Source: Chlorella sorokiniana
Lineage: Eukaryota > Chlorophyta > Trebouxiophyceae > Chlorellales > Chlorellaceae
DNA: 64,000 nucleotides
Direction of reading: 5' to 3'
NCBI GenBank assembly: GCA_025917655.1
Contig: CP084618.1
Coordinates: forward strand, 496,001-560,000
The notes below the pieces were generated by a model. It saw only the letters and a list, made by a program, of their open reading frames with translations. It had not been told where the DNA came from and did no database searches. This document shows positions 29,196 through 40,080 of the stretch, in pieces. How positions within the stretch are numbered: position 1 is the first letter of the stretch; each line of letters begins with the position of its first letter. The position numbers and the translations under genes are program-made.

Positions 29196-32100
29196 ATGAG
29201 CCATGCCAGTGCTCCTAGCGCCATCTTGCAACAGGCGCTGAGCAGATTCGAGCAGGACGGCGCGCCACCAGGCGGAGAACTCTTCATCGCCTCTGCAAAA
29301 TGGCAGGGCGCTCGTCCCGGCTACTACTTCGGCCGGGGATCCAAAGGAGTCGGCTACTACTTGGATGACATGCAGCAGCAGGCGGCGCAGGATGCAGCCG
29401 ACGGCGAGGCGGCCGCTCCGTCGCGGCCCGCCAAGCCACGCGACGCTGAAGAGCTGCTGCGCGAGGCGGAGGAGGCTGTGGGCGATGCGGGGATGGAGAT
29501 GCTGGACGCCAAGGGCCTGCGGCGCCTGACCCTGGCACTGGAGCGCAAGGTCAGCGCCGCCGCCTCGCTGGCAATGACGCGACGCAAGCGCCCTCCCGGC
29601 TGCCGGCCGTCAACTGGCAAGCTCCCCATTTTTCTTACTCGACTCCTGCTGCCTCATCTGCGCCGCCCTCCCGCAGTACAACGCCAACCTGGAGGCCCGC
29701 ATGAAGTACGCCGACCAGCCCGAGCGCTTCATGGACTCGGAGACCGACTTGGATGAGGCGGTGAAGGCGATGCTGGTGGTGGCCTCCGCCCCCGACCTCT
29801 ACCCGGAGCTCGTCAGCAAGTGAGCCGGCGGCGGCTGCCATCTTGCTGCGCCGCGTCGCCTCACGCGGCTGCGCCGCCTCCTTGCACCTGTGCTGCTCGC
29901 CAGGCGCTCCTCCCTCCCTCTTCCAGCTGCCTACATCTATGATCTAGCACAGCCCAGCCCGCCGCCTGTTTCTTTGCTTTCGGCCTCCCCCTCCCTCCCC
30001 ACTGTCCCCTCCGTCCACTCCCACCCCCACGTCCTGCCCCCGACGCAGCACCAGCGCTGTGCCCACCCTGCTGGCGCTGCTCAACCACGAGAACAGCGAC
30101 GTGGCGGCGGATGCGGTGGAGGTGCTGGCGGAGCTGACCGATGGCGACGCGGTGGAGGACGCGGTGGGTTCGGGGGCGTGGGAACGCTTTTCTTCGCCCT
30201 TCAGTGCGTTCTGCGTACGTGGGTTTGTGGGTGTGTTAGCGCTGGTGGGGATCGGTGGGGCGGGGAGGGCACGCGGGCGCGTGGCGGGGGCGGATGCAAG
30301 CGTGCGACGTGTGGGCATCAGCATGCGCGGCTGCTGCTGCCTCTACAGAGTGGGAGGGGAAAGGGGGCCCCAGCCGTGCAGGATCTTCTGCTGCAGCCGC
30401 TGCCGACGCCCCCGCCGCCGCTGCTGTGTTCCACCCGCGCAGGAGGAGGAGGCTGCTGTGCTGGTGGAGGCGCTGCTGGAGCATGATGCCCCCTCTCTGC
30501 TGGTGCACCGCCTGGCTTCCTTCAACGAGGCGGTACAGGAGGAAGCTGCCGCCGTGTACAACGTGCTGGCCATCTTCGAAAACTGCGTGGAGGTGAAGCC
30601 GGAGGTGGCGGAGCTGCTGTTTGAGAAGACCAAGGTGCGGGCAGGCCGAGGCCGGGCACCCCCACGCTGCCAGGCCTCTAGATGCAGCTCCTCTGGGCTG
30701 TGCCTGTTGATTCAGCATTAGGGCACAGCTGGCGGTGCGTGCCTGTGCCACTTCTGTGCCGCGCTCCCGCCCTGCCAGCCCAGCTGTGTGCGGGGCCTGT
30801 GCAACGTGCCAGGCTGGCGGCACCGAGGATCGCTGCGCTGGCCGGCGGCTGGGTCGCCGCGTAACTCCGCTTCCCCTGGCCGGGCCCCCACCGCCAACCC
30901 TCCCTCCGCCCGCAGCTGCTCAAGTGGCTGCTGGCGCGGCTGCGCCCAAAGAGGTGGACTCCAACAAGCAGTACGCGTCGGAGGTACTGGCCATCCTGGT
31001 GCAGCAGTCGGGTGCGGCGCCGCAGCCTGGCGGTACCGCAGGTTTTCCGGCACAGAAGCCCTGCCGCCCGGTGCCTTGTCCCCCTTCAGGCTTGCTGTCA
31101 GCTGTGCGCTTTCACATTTCAAACGCTCTTCTATGCACTTTGTATAGAGTTCCTAGACTGATTTCTTATGCCTTTGCTTGATCATTGTTGCAGACGCCAA
31201 CAAGCGCAAGATGGGGGCCACCAACGCGATTGACAGCGTGCTGCAGGCCATCGCGCCGTACCGCAACAGGTGCAGTACCGTCGTGTGTACCGTTGCGGCT
31301 TATCGTGCCCACGGGGCCGAGAGAAGGTGGCAGCGGGCCCAGGGGGAGGCCAGACACGGCGGTCCGGCCCCACTCAATCCCGCCAGGGTTGCAGTGGCCG
31401 CCAGCCAGCGGCGATGCCGCTCGCCCCTGCAACAAGAGCCCCTGCTTCCCCTCCTCGCAGTCCCCCTCTGTCCTTGTTTTGATCGTCCCTTGGCCCCGCT
31501 GCAGGGACCCGGAGACGACCGAGGAGGAGGAGTATCTGGAGAACCTGTTTGACGTTGTGGCCTCCTGCCTGCTGCTGCCCGAGAACCGCGCAGTGTTTGT
31601 GGAGGCCGAGGGTGCGCTGTCTTCACCCTTTCTTTCACCCTTTCTTTTGGGCCGCTCACCTGTGTGGTCGGCCCCGCCATGCAGCCGGCCCTGGGTCGCC
31701 TGTCAGCACACCCTGCTCCATGTTCGGCTGGTCCCTCCTGGTGGCCGCCCAGTTTGCTGCTGGGTGCACGTCCCCCTCTAGTGATTCCCCTCTCCCCCCC
31801 CAACACACCACAGGCGTGGAGCTGCTGCTGCTGATCCTGCGGGCCAAGCGGGCCGCGCGCCGCTCCGCCCTCAAGTGCCTCGACTTTGCCACCACGCGCT
31901 GCCCGGCCGCCTGCGACCGCCTGGTGGACCAGCAGGGCCTCAAGACGCTCTTCGCCATCTTCATGGGCAAGCTCAAGGTGAGCCCCCTTCCTCAACACAT
32001 GCTGGCTCACAGTTTTGTTTATATTGAGGGGGAGGGAGCGGGGTTGAAGGCAGGTGGGTGCCCAGGAGGAGCGGGAGGGGTGTCCAGGTGGCTCCGGGCG

Positions 32101-34180
32101 TGCACGGCAACGCTTCGCTGCAGCCGCCGCCAGGTGCAGCACAGCGGGCAGCGGTCCCCAGCCCCTGCCCCCGCCTCTGGCATGCGCCGTGCACCGCAGG
32201 TGAAGAGCAAGGACGATGCGGCGGCGGGGGAGGAGGAGGAGCGCTCGGTCTCCATCATCTCCTCCCTGCTGCAGAACGTCGCTAAGCAGGCGAGCCGCTG
32301 CCTCCGGGCCTGCGGAATCTCGTGATTGCGTCCGGCACGCGCCCTGGCAGCTGCTCGCCTGCAGCACTGCACGACTGCGTGGCGTCCCCCCGTGCATAGG
32401 CTGCCGGCGGGGCCACCCTCACCGCTTGCCCTCAATCCCCACCCTTGCCAACCTTCGTGCTGCGCCCAGCCCTGGGGTGCACCACCGCGCCCACCGCGCT
32501 CGCATTCGACGCTGCTGCCCGACCCTCTGGGCCGGCTTCCCCCTTGCTCCTCGCCGCATTCCTCGCACTCGACGCTGCTGCCCGACCCTCTGGGCCGGCT
32601 TCCCCCCTTGCTCCTCGACGCTTTCCTCGCGCTCGACGCTGCATCCTGACCCTCTGGGCCGGCTTTCCCCTTGCTCCTCGCCGCAGTCGCGCCACGACCG
32701 CGTGGCGGCCAAGTTTGTGGAGGCTGAGTTTGAGAAGTGCGACCGCCTGGTGGAGCTGTTCTTCCGCTACGAGGCGCGGGTGGCGGCGGAGGAGGCGCGG
32801 TGGGTGCGGCGGGCCTGTGCGGGGAGGGGCGGCGAGGGGCGGCGGGTGGTTGCCAAGCGGGCCTGGCGATGTGGTGGCAAGCGGTGGCCTGCTGTGCTGG
32901 TGCCCTTCTCTCCTGCCTCGCTGGGGACCATCTGCACGAGCACGCGTGCACACACATGCGTGCGCACCGCCTCCTCTGCTCCTATGCCGTCCTGCCTCAA
33001 AGCTTATAGCCGTGCCTGGGTGGCTCGCTGCATCTTTGTGCCGCAGCACGGCGCAGCCAGGCTCCCCACCGCCTGCCGGCCCTGGCTCCCGCTGTTGGCA
33101 CCCTTGCAGGCTGGAGGAGGAGGCGGGACAGGAGCTGGATGAGGACGATGTACTGCTTGCACGCATGGAGGCCGGGCTGTACACGCTGCAGCAGGTAGGC
33201 ATGCTCTCGCGGCACACTGCAAGGCCCGAAAGCGGGGGTGCGGCGGTGGGCGTGGTGCCGCCTTGGCTCTCAGATGCCCTGCCCGTCCACAGCCCCCACA
33301 TACGCGCATATCCTTGAAGCCTGCAAGCTCACCACTCAGCTCCCATCCACTCCGTCCTCCTCCCCCTTCCAACCCCTTGCCCCCAGTGCGCCCTCATTGT
33401 GGGGTCGCTCTGGCTGGTGGGCGACCTCGGCGTGCGGCGGCGCGTGCTGAAGCTGCTGCACCAGAAGGGGCGCAGCCTGGCCTCGCTGCGCGCCGTGCTG
33501 CTGGAGTACCGCGCCAACCTGGGGGACGACGGTGAGGGGCGGTACCGTGGTACTGCAGCCGCCGCCGCCGCGGTGCACAGTGGGCAGCGCAGCAAGCGCT
33601 CGTCGGTCTGCTTGCCCTGCTTGGAGGCTTCGTGTTGGGGCTGAGTGTGGGGTGCAAGAGCGCAGAGGCGTGTGCGGGCGGTACAAAGGCCGCCTGCTGC
33701 ACATGAGCGTTTTACGTTTCTGCTCGCCCGACGGCCCGGCCTGGCTGTGCCCTGTGCGCAGGCGGCGCCCAGGAGCGGCAGCGCCAGCTGGACCTCGCCC
33801 GCAGGATGCTGCTGGCGCTGGGGAGGCCTCCCTGCCCGAGGAGGAGCCCGTGGCGGCGGCGGCGGCGGCGGCGGCGCGCCCCCGCCGCCGGCGACGCGCA
33901 GCCGCAGCCGGCGCGGGAGGCGCAGCAGGAGCCTGCGGCGCCGCCCGCGGCGCCGCCCGCATCGCCGCCGGCAGCAGCTTCCGACAGGCAGCCTAAGCGG
34001 GAGGGCGGCGACAAAGGCCGCGAGGAGCGACGCAAGGAGAGGCGGCGCTCGCCCGGCGGGGAGCGGCGGGGGCGGGAGGAGCGGCGGGGCGAGGGGCGGG
34101 CCAAGCGCGACCGCAGCCGCAGCCGCAGCCGCAGCAGGAGCCGCTCGCCGCGCCGCGATCGCAAGCGCGACCGACGGTGA
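29196..34180 (+). CDS. CTNNBL1: CTNNBL1, spliceosome-associated armadillo-repeat protein
   Basis: CTNNBL1 binds CDC5L and PRP31 in the Prp19 complex of the spliceosome. ATG at 29196 (MSHASAPSAILQQ). Conserved blocks in order: RMKYADQPERFMDSETDLDE, AMLVVASAPDLYPELV, TLLALLNHENSDVAADAVEV, EALLEHDAPSLLVHRLASF, AAAVYNVLAIFENCVEVKPE, DANKRKMGATNAIDSVLQAI, YLENLFDVVASCLLLPENR, LILRAKRAARRSALKCLDFA, SRHDRVAAKFVEAEFEKCDR, ALIVGSLWLVGDLGVRRRVL and LVELFFRYE. These are the armadillo repeats of the family. Unlike the animal proteins I know, the C-terminus (about 33960-34180) is a long charged tail ending in repeated Arg-Ser dipeptides and RDRKRDRR, resembling SR splicing factors. Frames around 33800-33900 (Ala/Arg-rich) are uncertain. 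At least ten introns, one probably GC-AG (32290-32686). Confidence 0.93.
32290..32686 (+). other. Probable GC-AG intron of CTNNBL1
   Basis: The exon ends GTC GCT AAG CAG and is followed by GCGAGC; the next exon starts TCG CGC CAC GAC after GCAG at 32683-32686. The join gives LLQNVAKQSRHDRVAAKFVE, which matches the family with no gap. The donor looks like the common GTGAGC with T changed to C. Confidence 0.65.
32509..32686 (+). repeat. 63-bp minisatellite made of 3' splice-site region copies
   Basis: Three tandem units; gaccctctgggccggctt recurs at 32521, 32584 and 32648. Each unit ends in a pyrimidine tract plus ctcctcg followed by ccgcat, acgctt or ccgcag. Only the last copy ends in AG, and that AG is the acceptor used. 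Confidence 0.85.
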
Positions 34181-34640
34181 TCGCAGCGCACAGCGCACGG
34201 CTGACCACGCCTCGCGGCCGCTGCTGCGCCCTGCCACTGTGCTGAGGGTCCTGCTTTTACAGGATGTGAGCGCAGCACACGCAAAAAGCTTGCAAAAGGG
34301 GGCGGCGCTGGCTCCCCAGGCGCGGCTGCTCGCGCTCAGTGGATGGTACAAAAGCATGAAATGGCAAAAGGGTTGGCAGTTCAAAAGGGTGGGCCTCTGG
34401 GCACAAAAGGCGGCAGCGTGCATCTCGTCAGTTCGCTGCAGCAGGGAGAGCCCCAGCAGTGCTTGGGGTCAGGTGTGTGGCAAAGTGCAAGAGGGGCACG
34501 CATGGGGAGTGGGTTGAAGCATGGACGGGGGTGGGTGGGGCTGCCAGGCCTCAGTGGTTGGCACAGCGGTGAGACCTGGGACAGTTCAAACTCAAACTCA
34601 AAAGAGGGCCAGGAGCGGGGCCCTGCTGGGCGCCACGGCT
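34181..34640. other. Convergent 3' flank between CTNNBL1 and SQD2
   Basis: No gene recognised. It should contain both 3' UTRs. AT-richer around 34240-34420, with several acaaaag/caaaaggg-type words; no clear TGTAA. Confidence 0.45.
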
Positions 34641-37600
34641 TCATGCAGCGGGCGCCGGCACGGCCGCGGCGGCGGCGCCGCCGCTCCCGACCACGTCGGC
34701 GTCCGCCCGCCCCGCCCGCCGCGCGTAGTAGGCGGCGGCCGCCGCCATTGCCAGCGGGTACTGCACGCGCAGCAGGTACTGGGTGGCGGCGCGCCAGTCC
34801 CAGAGCGACACCTCCTGCCGAGCGGCGGCGCCCACGCGGCTGCGCAGCTCCGGGCTGGACACCAGCTGCGACACGTACCGCACAGCTTCGTCCTCGTCGC
34901 CTGCGAGGCAGCCGCCGAGAAGGGGCGTGGAAGGCGCGGAAGGCACAGGGCCGTCAATGGCGTGCTCGGTAAACAATGGCAATGAGCTTGGGCTGGCGGC
35001 ATGCCAAGCAAGCCCCACAGGCGCGAGGCAGGGCCGCCCCCAAGCCACCCTGCCCATCTAAATCATTGTGGAACAACACATTACTCTGAACAGGACATTT
35101 CTGGTTATAGACAGAATTCTGCGTCAGTGCCCCCACCGGGTGCGTAGAGGTAGCCTGTGTCGCCCTGCTTGGTCAGGATGTCCGGGATGCCGCCCGCCCG
35201 CACCGCCACCACCGGCACCCCGCTGGCCATTGCCTCCAGCACCACAAAGCCTGGGGGATTGGGATGAAGGGGTCAAGCGTGGGTGTCAGTGCGACTTGGA
35301 GGGGAGGGATCCACACGGCAAGGGGGGTGCCTGCTCGACTGCCATGGTGGGGTGGTGGTGACTTGATGCGCTGAACGGTGCGCAGAGGCTGTTTCCAACC
35401 CCAAAGCCCCTGCCCTCCCATCTGTTCTGTGCTTGCGTTTCGTCGGCCACAGGCAGGCGCGGCCCCTGCCCCACGCAACCTTGAACCAGCTCTGGGCCGC
35501 AGGCGCGCGCCTCACCCAGCGTCTCGGTCTCGCTGGGCATCACAAAGACGTCGGCAGATGCGTAGGCGGCGCTGAGCTCCTCCCCGTGCATCATGCCCAT
35601 GAAGAGGGTGGGCGTGCCCGCAAAGTAGCGCTGCAGCTCCTCCCGCGCAGGGCCGTCCCCACAAAGGCCAGCCGCGCGCCAGGCGTGCGTTCCAAGATGC
35701 CCTGCAAGACGAGACGAGGGGCGGCGGCGGCGGGATCAGCAGCTGGGGGCAGCGGCGCGGTCGCAAGCTGAGGCAAAGGGGCCAAGCCGGGTGGGTGGGT
35801 GTGCGGGGAGGGGTCGGAGCGGGAGGCGCAGAGGGACAGTGTGGCAAAGCGGCAAAGCGTTCTACATACAGCCAGCCACGACGGCCGCGGTGGAGCCAGC
35901 CAACATCGCGTGGCTCAAAAGAGGCAGAGACGAGCAGGCACACAATGGATGATGGAATGGATGCCGCCACGCGGGCTGCGCGCGCCGCCGCGGCGCCGCA
36001 CCCTGAGGAACTTCAGGTTCTTCTCGTTGCCCAGGCGCCCCACCGACAGCAGGATGGGGGCCTGGGGGTGGCCGCCGCTGAGCCGCGCGCGCATCTCGTC
36101 GCTGCGGTACCGCGGGTGGAAGGTGTCGGAGCACACCCCCTTCTTCCACACCTCGATCGACTCCTTGGCCGGCGCCGCCTGCAGCGCGGCGCGGCACGGC
36201 ACAAGCACGTTCAGTTTAAGGCAGGGGGCGGTTGGGCTGAGTGCTTGGGGCGGGGACGGTTGGGCTGAGTGCTTGGGGCGGGGGGGGTGGGGGGGCGCCC
36301 GAGCCAGGCAAGCGGAGGAGCAGGCCTTGCTGGCAGCGGTGCCGATTGTCTGCTGTAGCATGGCCACCCTCACGCACAACGTTGCCCATCCTCAGCCCCA
36401 CCACCGCTGCAGCTGCTCTTCTGCCTGGCTGACTTTCGTGCAGCCCACCCAGCACGCCGCGGCCCAACCAGCCCAGCCCACAGCATCCAGCCCACTGCGG
36501 CACATCCAGCCCATCTCCATCCAGCCCACTGCCGCCCAAACCAGCCCACCGCAGTGCATCCAGCCCACCTGCGCCGCCAGCTCCGCCGCCATGACGCCGC
36601 TGGTGACGAGGGTGAGGTGGGCGGCGGCGTGGAAGAATCGGATGATGGCCCACATGGCGGGGATGAAGAGCGTCATGGCGTACCTGATTGGGGCGGGCGG
36701 GGGTGGGAGGGCGTGAGAATGTGGTGTTTTCTTTTGTGTGTGTGGTGTGTGGGGGGGCGGGGGGGGGGACCTGGTGTAAGGAGCAGGCGTCAAAAGTCTT
36801 GCCCCGACCGCCTCCAGGGGGAGCTCTCAGGGGGAGAAGGGTTGCAGGGGCTCCTCCCTTGGCTTGGTTTGTCAACCCTGATGTGATAATCAAGTTGACC
36901 CGAGGTGCGTAGCGACATCAAAGCACAGTCTTCAAGGCAGAGCGGCCAGGGCCGCCAGGGGAGCCGGGCGGAAGCTGGCGCGGAAGCTGGCGCGCACCTG
37001 GGCATGTACTCCGGGACGTGGGTGTGGTACGAATACACCAGCGGGGCCTTGAGCAGGCGGGAGTAGATCAGCGCCGCCAGCCACATGATGCCGGGGGAGG
37101 AGCAGTGGATGACGTCGGGCTTGAAGGCCCTGCGCGGGGGCGGGTGGGGGCGCAGGAGTGCGATTGCTTGCTTGTCACACATGTATGTGTGCGAAGGATG
37201 GCAAGAGGAGGGGGAAACCCAGCGCCAACTGGCGAAAACTCAAAGACGGGGAAGGGGGCCGACAAACCCAGCAACTGGCAGAATTTCAAACTGGTGAGCG
37301 GGACGGGCAGCAGATTATGGGAGGAAGGGGCGGCGAGGAGGGAGCGCAGCAGGCAGCTGCTGCCGGGCGGCAGCTGCGTGCACACCAGAGGTGCCCAGGC
37401 AAGGCAGGCAGGCCCGCCTGGTAAGCAGCGCCCTGAGTGCAAGCAGCAGCGGCGGCCGCAAGCCGGGGACGCGCAGCCAGCACAACCGGCAGCACGGCGC
37501 CGCTGCTCACTTGACTTCCTTGTAGATGCGGGGGAGAGGCCGAAGCTGAGGGGCAGGGAGAGGTACCAGGGCAGGCCGAAGCTGAAGGCCTGCACCACCC

Positions 37601-38070
37601 GGGCTCCCTCAAACTCTGCCGGCTGCTCCCGAGCCGCCGAAAAGTCGATGCCGGGGACGGTCATGCCGGGGCCGGGGTCACCACCAGCACCTGCACCCCG
37701 GCCTCCACGAGGTACCGGATGGTATTGCGGTACCGGTTCATGTAGCCGCAGACGTAGGTGAAGGGGAAGGCTCCACCATGATGCACACCCGCTGCGGCAG
37801 CCCTGCCGCTGGCGCCGCCGCCCGGTGGCTGATGCCGCCTGGGGCCGCAGCGCTAGGCCCCGCCGCGGACGCCCCCGCGCTCCGTCGCAAGCTGACAGCC
37901 TGCTTGCCTGTCGCTGCAAAGGAAGCAGGCAAGGGATGCGGTGAGAAGCGAGGGCAGGGGGCCACTGTACAAACGGCGTTTGCTGGTGTTTGCGCCAGCG
38001 GCGGGGATCAGGTGGGGCGGGTAATATTCGACGAACCTCGAGCAGCGCCTGAGGACCTCCTGGCCTCCAT
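34641..38070 (-). CDS. SQD2: SQD2, sulfoquinovosyltransferase of sulfolipid synthesis
   Basis: SQD2 moves sulfoquinovose from its UDP form to diacylglycerol in the chloroplast envelope, completing the thylakoid lipid SQDG. It is a GT4-family enzyme. Conserved blocks: YRNTIRYLVEAGVQVLVVTP, GARVVQAFSFGLPWYLSLPL, FKPDVIHCSSPGIMWLAALI, VYSYHTHVPEYMPRYAMT, WAIIRFFHAAAHLTLVTS, EVWKKGVCSDTFHPRYRSDE, ILLSVGRLGNEKNLKFLR, GMMHGEELSAAYASADVFVM, then PSETETLGFVVLEAMASGVP (the GT4 E-x7-E motif) and AVRAGGIPDIL. The stop is at 34641. The N-terminus is a basic, Ser/Ala-rich leader (VSLRRSAGASAAGPS), as expected of a transit peptide. The first exon is inferred: an ATG at 38070 (MEARRSSGAAR) splices in phase but through a poor donor. 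One-base frame slips occur at 35657-35660, 37530-37534, 37668-37677 and 37763-37766, all in G/C runs. Confidence 0.92.
36229..36284. repeat. 28-bp tandem duplication in an SQD2 intron
   Basis: Two near-perfect copies of cggttgggctgagtgcttgg plus ggcggg(ga), the first at 36229 and the second at 36257. Confidence 0.85.
36420..36570. repeat. Imperfect catccagccca repeats in an SQD2 intron
   Basis: At least four scattered copies of catccagccca(c/t) with variants, in the same intron as the 28-bp duplication and ending close to the exon starting AELAAQ on the coding strand. Confidence 0.8.
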
Positions 38071-38427
38071 TAACGACTGCTGCTGCTGCTGCTGGCACCG
38101 CTGCAGCGAAAGGGCAGCGCAGGGGGCTGCCACACACGGGGCGCGCCTGCCCTTGCCAGAGAGGCCATGCTGGCGGCCAGACTGCCCTGACGTCAACTGA
38201 TCAATGAAACTGACTTAGAAGCGCGCCGGCAAGCACCCAGAGCGCTGCATTGGTCTTCAAAGAAAGTGGCGTGCAACGGGCGGCTCCGATCGATTTTCCG
38301 ACCTGACTCTTGTATTAATCAAACACAACGACGTATAACCTTGCGTAGAGCACCTCCGCATTTCGATACGCGAAACACGTCTGAGCCCTGACACCGCCCT
38401 TCCTGACCACCGCTTGATCCCGCTAGC
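38071..38427. promoter_or_regulatory. Divergent promoter region, SQD2 / ARL8
   Basis: Head-to-head gap. The right half (38200-38400) is AT-richer and is the likely ARL8 promoter and leader. The left half contains CAG/CTG triplets and could include more of the SQD2 5' exon, whose start is uncertain. Confidence 0.45.
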
Positions 38428-39889
38428 ATGTCGTGGTGGCAGAGCTTGTTAGACTGGCTGCGCAGGTGAGCCCCCGGCAGCGTGGCTCGGGAGCGCCAGC
38501 GCTGGACGCCGCGCGTCGTGCCGCCGCCCGCAACCTCACGGCACACCCGTCGCCCCTCGTCCCCTCCCCCTGCAGCCTGTTCTGGACCAAGGAGATGGAG
38601 CTGTCGCTGATCGGCCTGCAGAACGCGGGGAAGACGTCGCTGGTCAACGTCCTCACAACCGGCCAGTTCCAGGAAGACTTGATCCCCACCGTCGGCTTCA
38701 ACATGCGCAAGGTCACCAAGGGCGGCGTCACCATCAAGCTGTGGGACATGGGTGGCCAGGTGGGTGCTGCAGCCGCGTGATTTGACCCTGCGACGGCCGC
38801 AGACGAGGGCAGCCTCGGAAGTTCCCCTGGGGCCGACGGCATCTCCTCTCCCCATGGCACCCCCGCCCAAAACCGTGACACCGGTACAAAGCACAGAGCC
38901 TTCGATTCCAATGCAACGCAGGCGCGGTTCAGGTCCATGTGGGAGCGGTACTGCCGCGGCGTGCAGGCGATTGTGTACGTGGTGGACTCTGCCGACCTGG
39001 ACAGCCTGGATGCAGCGCGGGAGGAGCTGCACGCGCTGCTGGCCAAGCCCTCCTTGGTGCGCCCTCCTTGCTGTGCTGCCTTTGCGTTTATGTTTTATGT
39101 TCATGGTTTTTCTTGGCACCGCTGGGCTGCTGCCTAGGACGCGCCAAGGATCTGCCTGTGCCCCGCTGCGCTGCGATGCCCAGCACGACGGTCTCTCCCG
39201 GCAGATGCGGCTGGGCGTGGGCCAGGGGGCTGGACTTGATGTGCAGCTGCCAATGGGCAGTACCGAAAAGCCCAGCCGGAGGCCACTGGGTGCAGGCGGT
39301 CACCCCGCTGGGCCGCCTTCTGAGCACGGCCGCTGCACAGCTTCCCTCCGTCCAGCCCAGTCCCTCCCCCATGCACACACTGGAGCGCCCCCTTTCCCCC
39401 ACCCGCACCTGCGCAGGCGGGCATCCCGCTGCTGGTGCTGGGCAACAAGAACGACCTGCCGGAGGCGCTGTCGGCCAACGAGCTGGTGGCCAAGCTGGAG
39501 CTGGGCGGGCTGCAGGGGGCGGGAGACGAGCGTCTACTCGATGAGCTGCCGCACGCAGGTGGGCAGGGGCGGCGGGTGCCGTCTTCCCTACGCATTCCTT
39601 CCTTCCTTCCTTTTCTTCTTGTTCCTTCCTTATTTTTTGTTCCCTGAGGTTGTTCCTTGACCAGAAAAACCCTCTCCTCCGTCGCAGCACACTGTTGCCG
39701 CCACTGCATGTGCTCAGTGACGCCTGCCTTCCCGGTGTGGTTGTTTTGCCAGTGTGAGGCAGCCAGGGCGCGGCACGTCGGCAGGCGAGCCTCGCCGGAG
39801 GCACAGGCCCCAACTGTACACCCTCCATGCCCCCTGCGCAGGCCAACCTGGATGTGGTGCTTCGCTGGCTGCAGGCGCACGCCAAGTAG
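38428..39889 (+). CDS. ARL8: ARL8-type small GTPase
   Basis: ARL8 is an ARF-like GTPase; in animals it sits on lysosomes and directs their movement and fusion, and in plants it is found on the vacuolar membrane. The ATG at 38428 starts [12 protein letters not shown]; the first intron follows at CGC AG. The protein has [20 protein letters not shown] (start of the G1 loop), [20 protein letters not shown] (switch I), [19 protein letters not shown] (switch II), [32 protein letters not shown] (NKND, guanine recognition) and the end [13 protein letters not shown] at 39889. There is no N-terminal glycine, as expected for ARL8, which is acetylated instead of myristoylated. At 39514-39518 the run of five G carries one base too many: with four, the frame reads [14 protein letters not shown], the conserved SC(K/R) loop. 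Length about 185 residues, normal. Confidence 0.95.
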
Positions 39890-40080
39890 GCGCCACGCTG
39901 GCGACGTCATTCTTTCTTGCTCTCCCCCTGCCCTCTCCCCGCTCCTGCTCCTTCTCTCCCGCTCGCGCACTTTCACGTTGCTGTGAGTTACCCAACGTGC
40001 TGTGAGTTGCAAAGAGCGGGGGCAAAGGGTGGAGAGGCAGCGGGAAGGGGCAGCAGAGGGGGAAGGGGCGGGGCCGGCCC

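Noticed and set aside
32509-32686. CRISPR-like array
   Set aside because: The units are contiguous without unique spacers, in a eukaryotic intron. It is a minisatellite.
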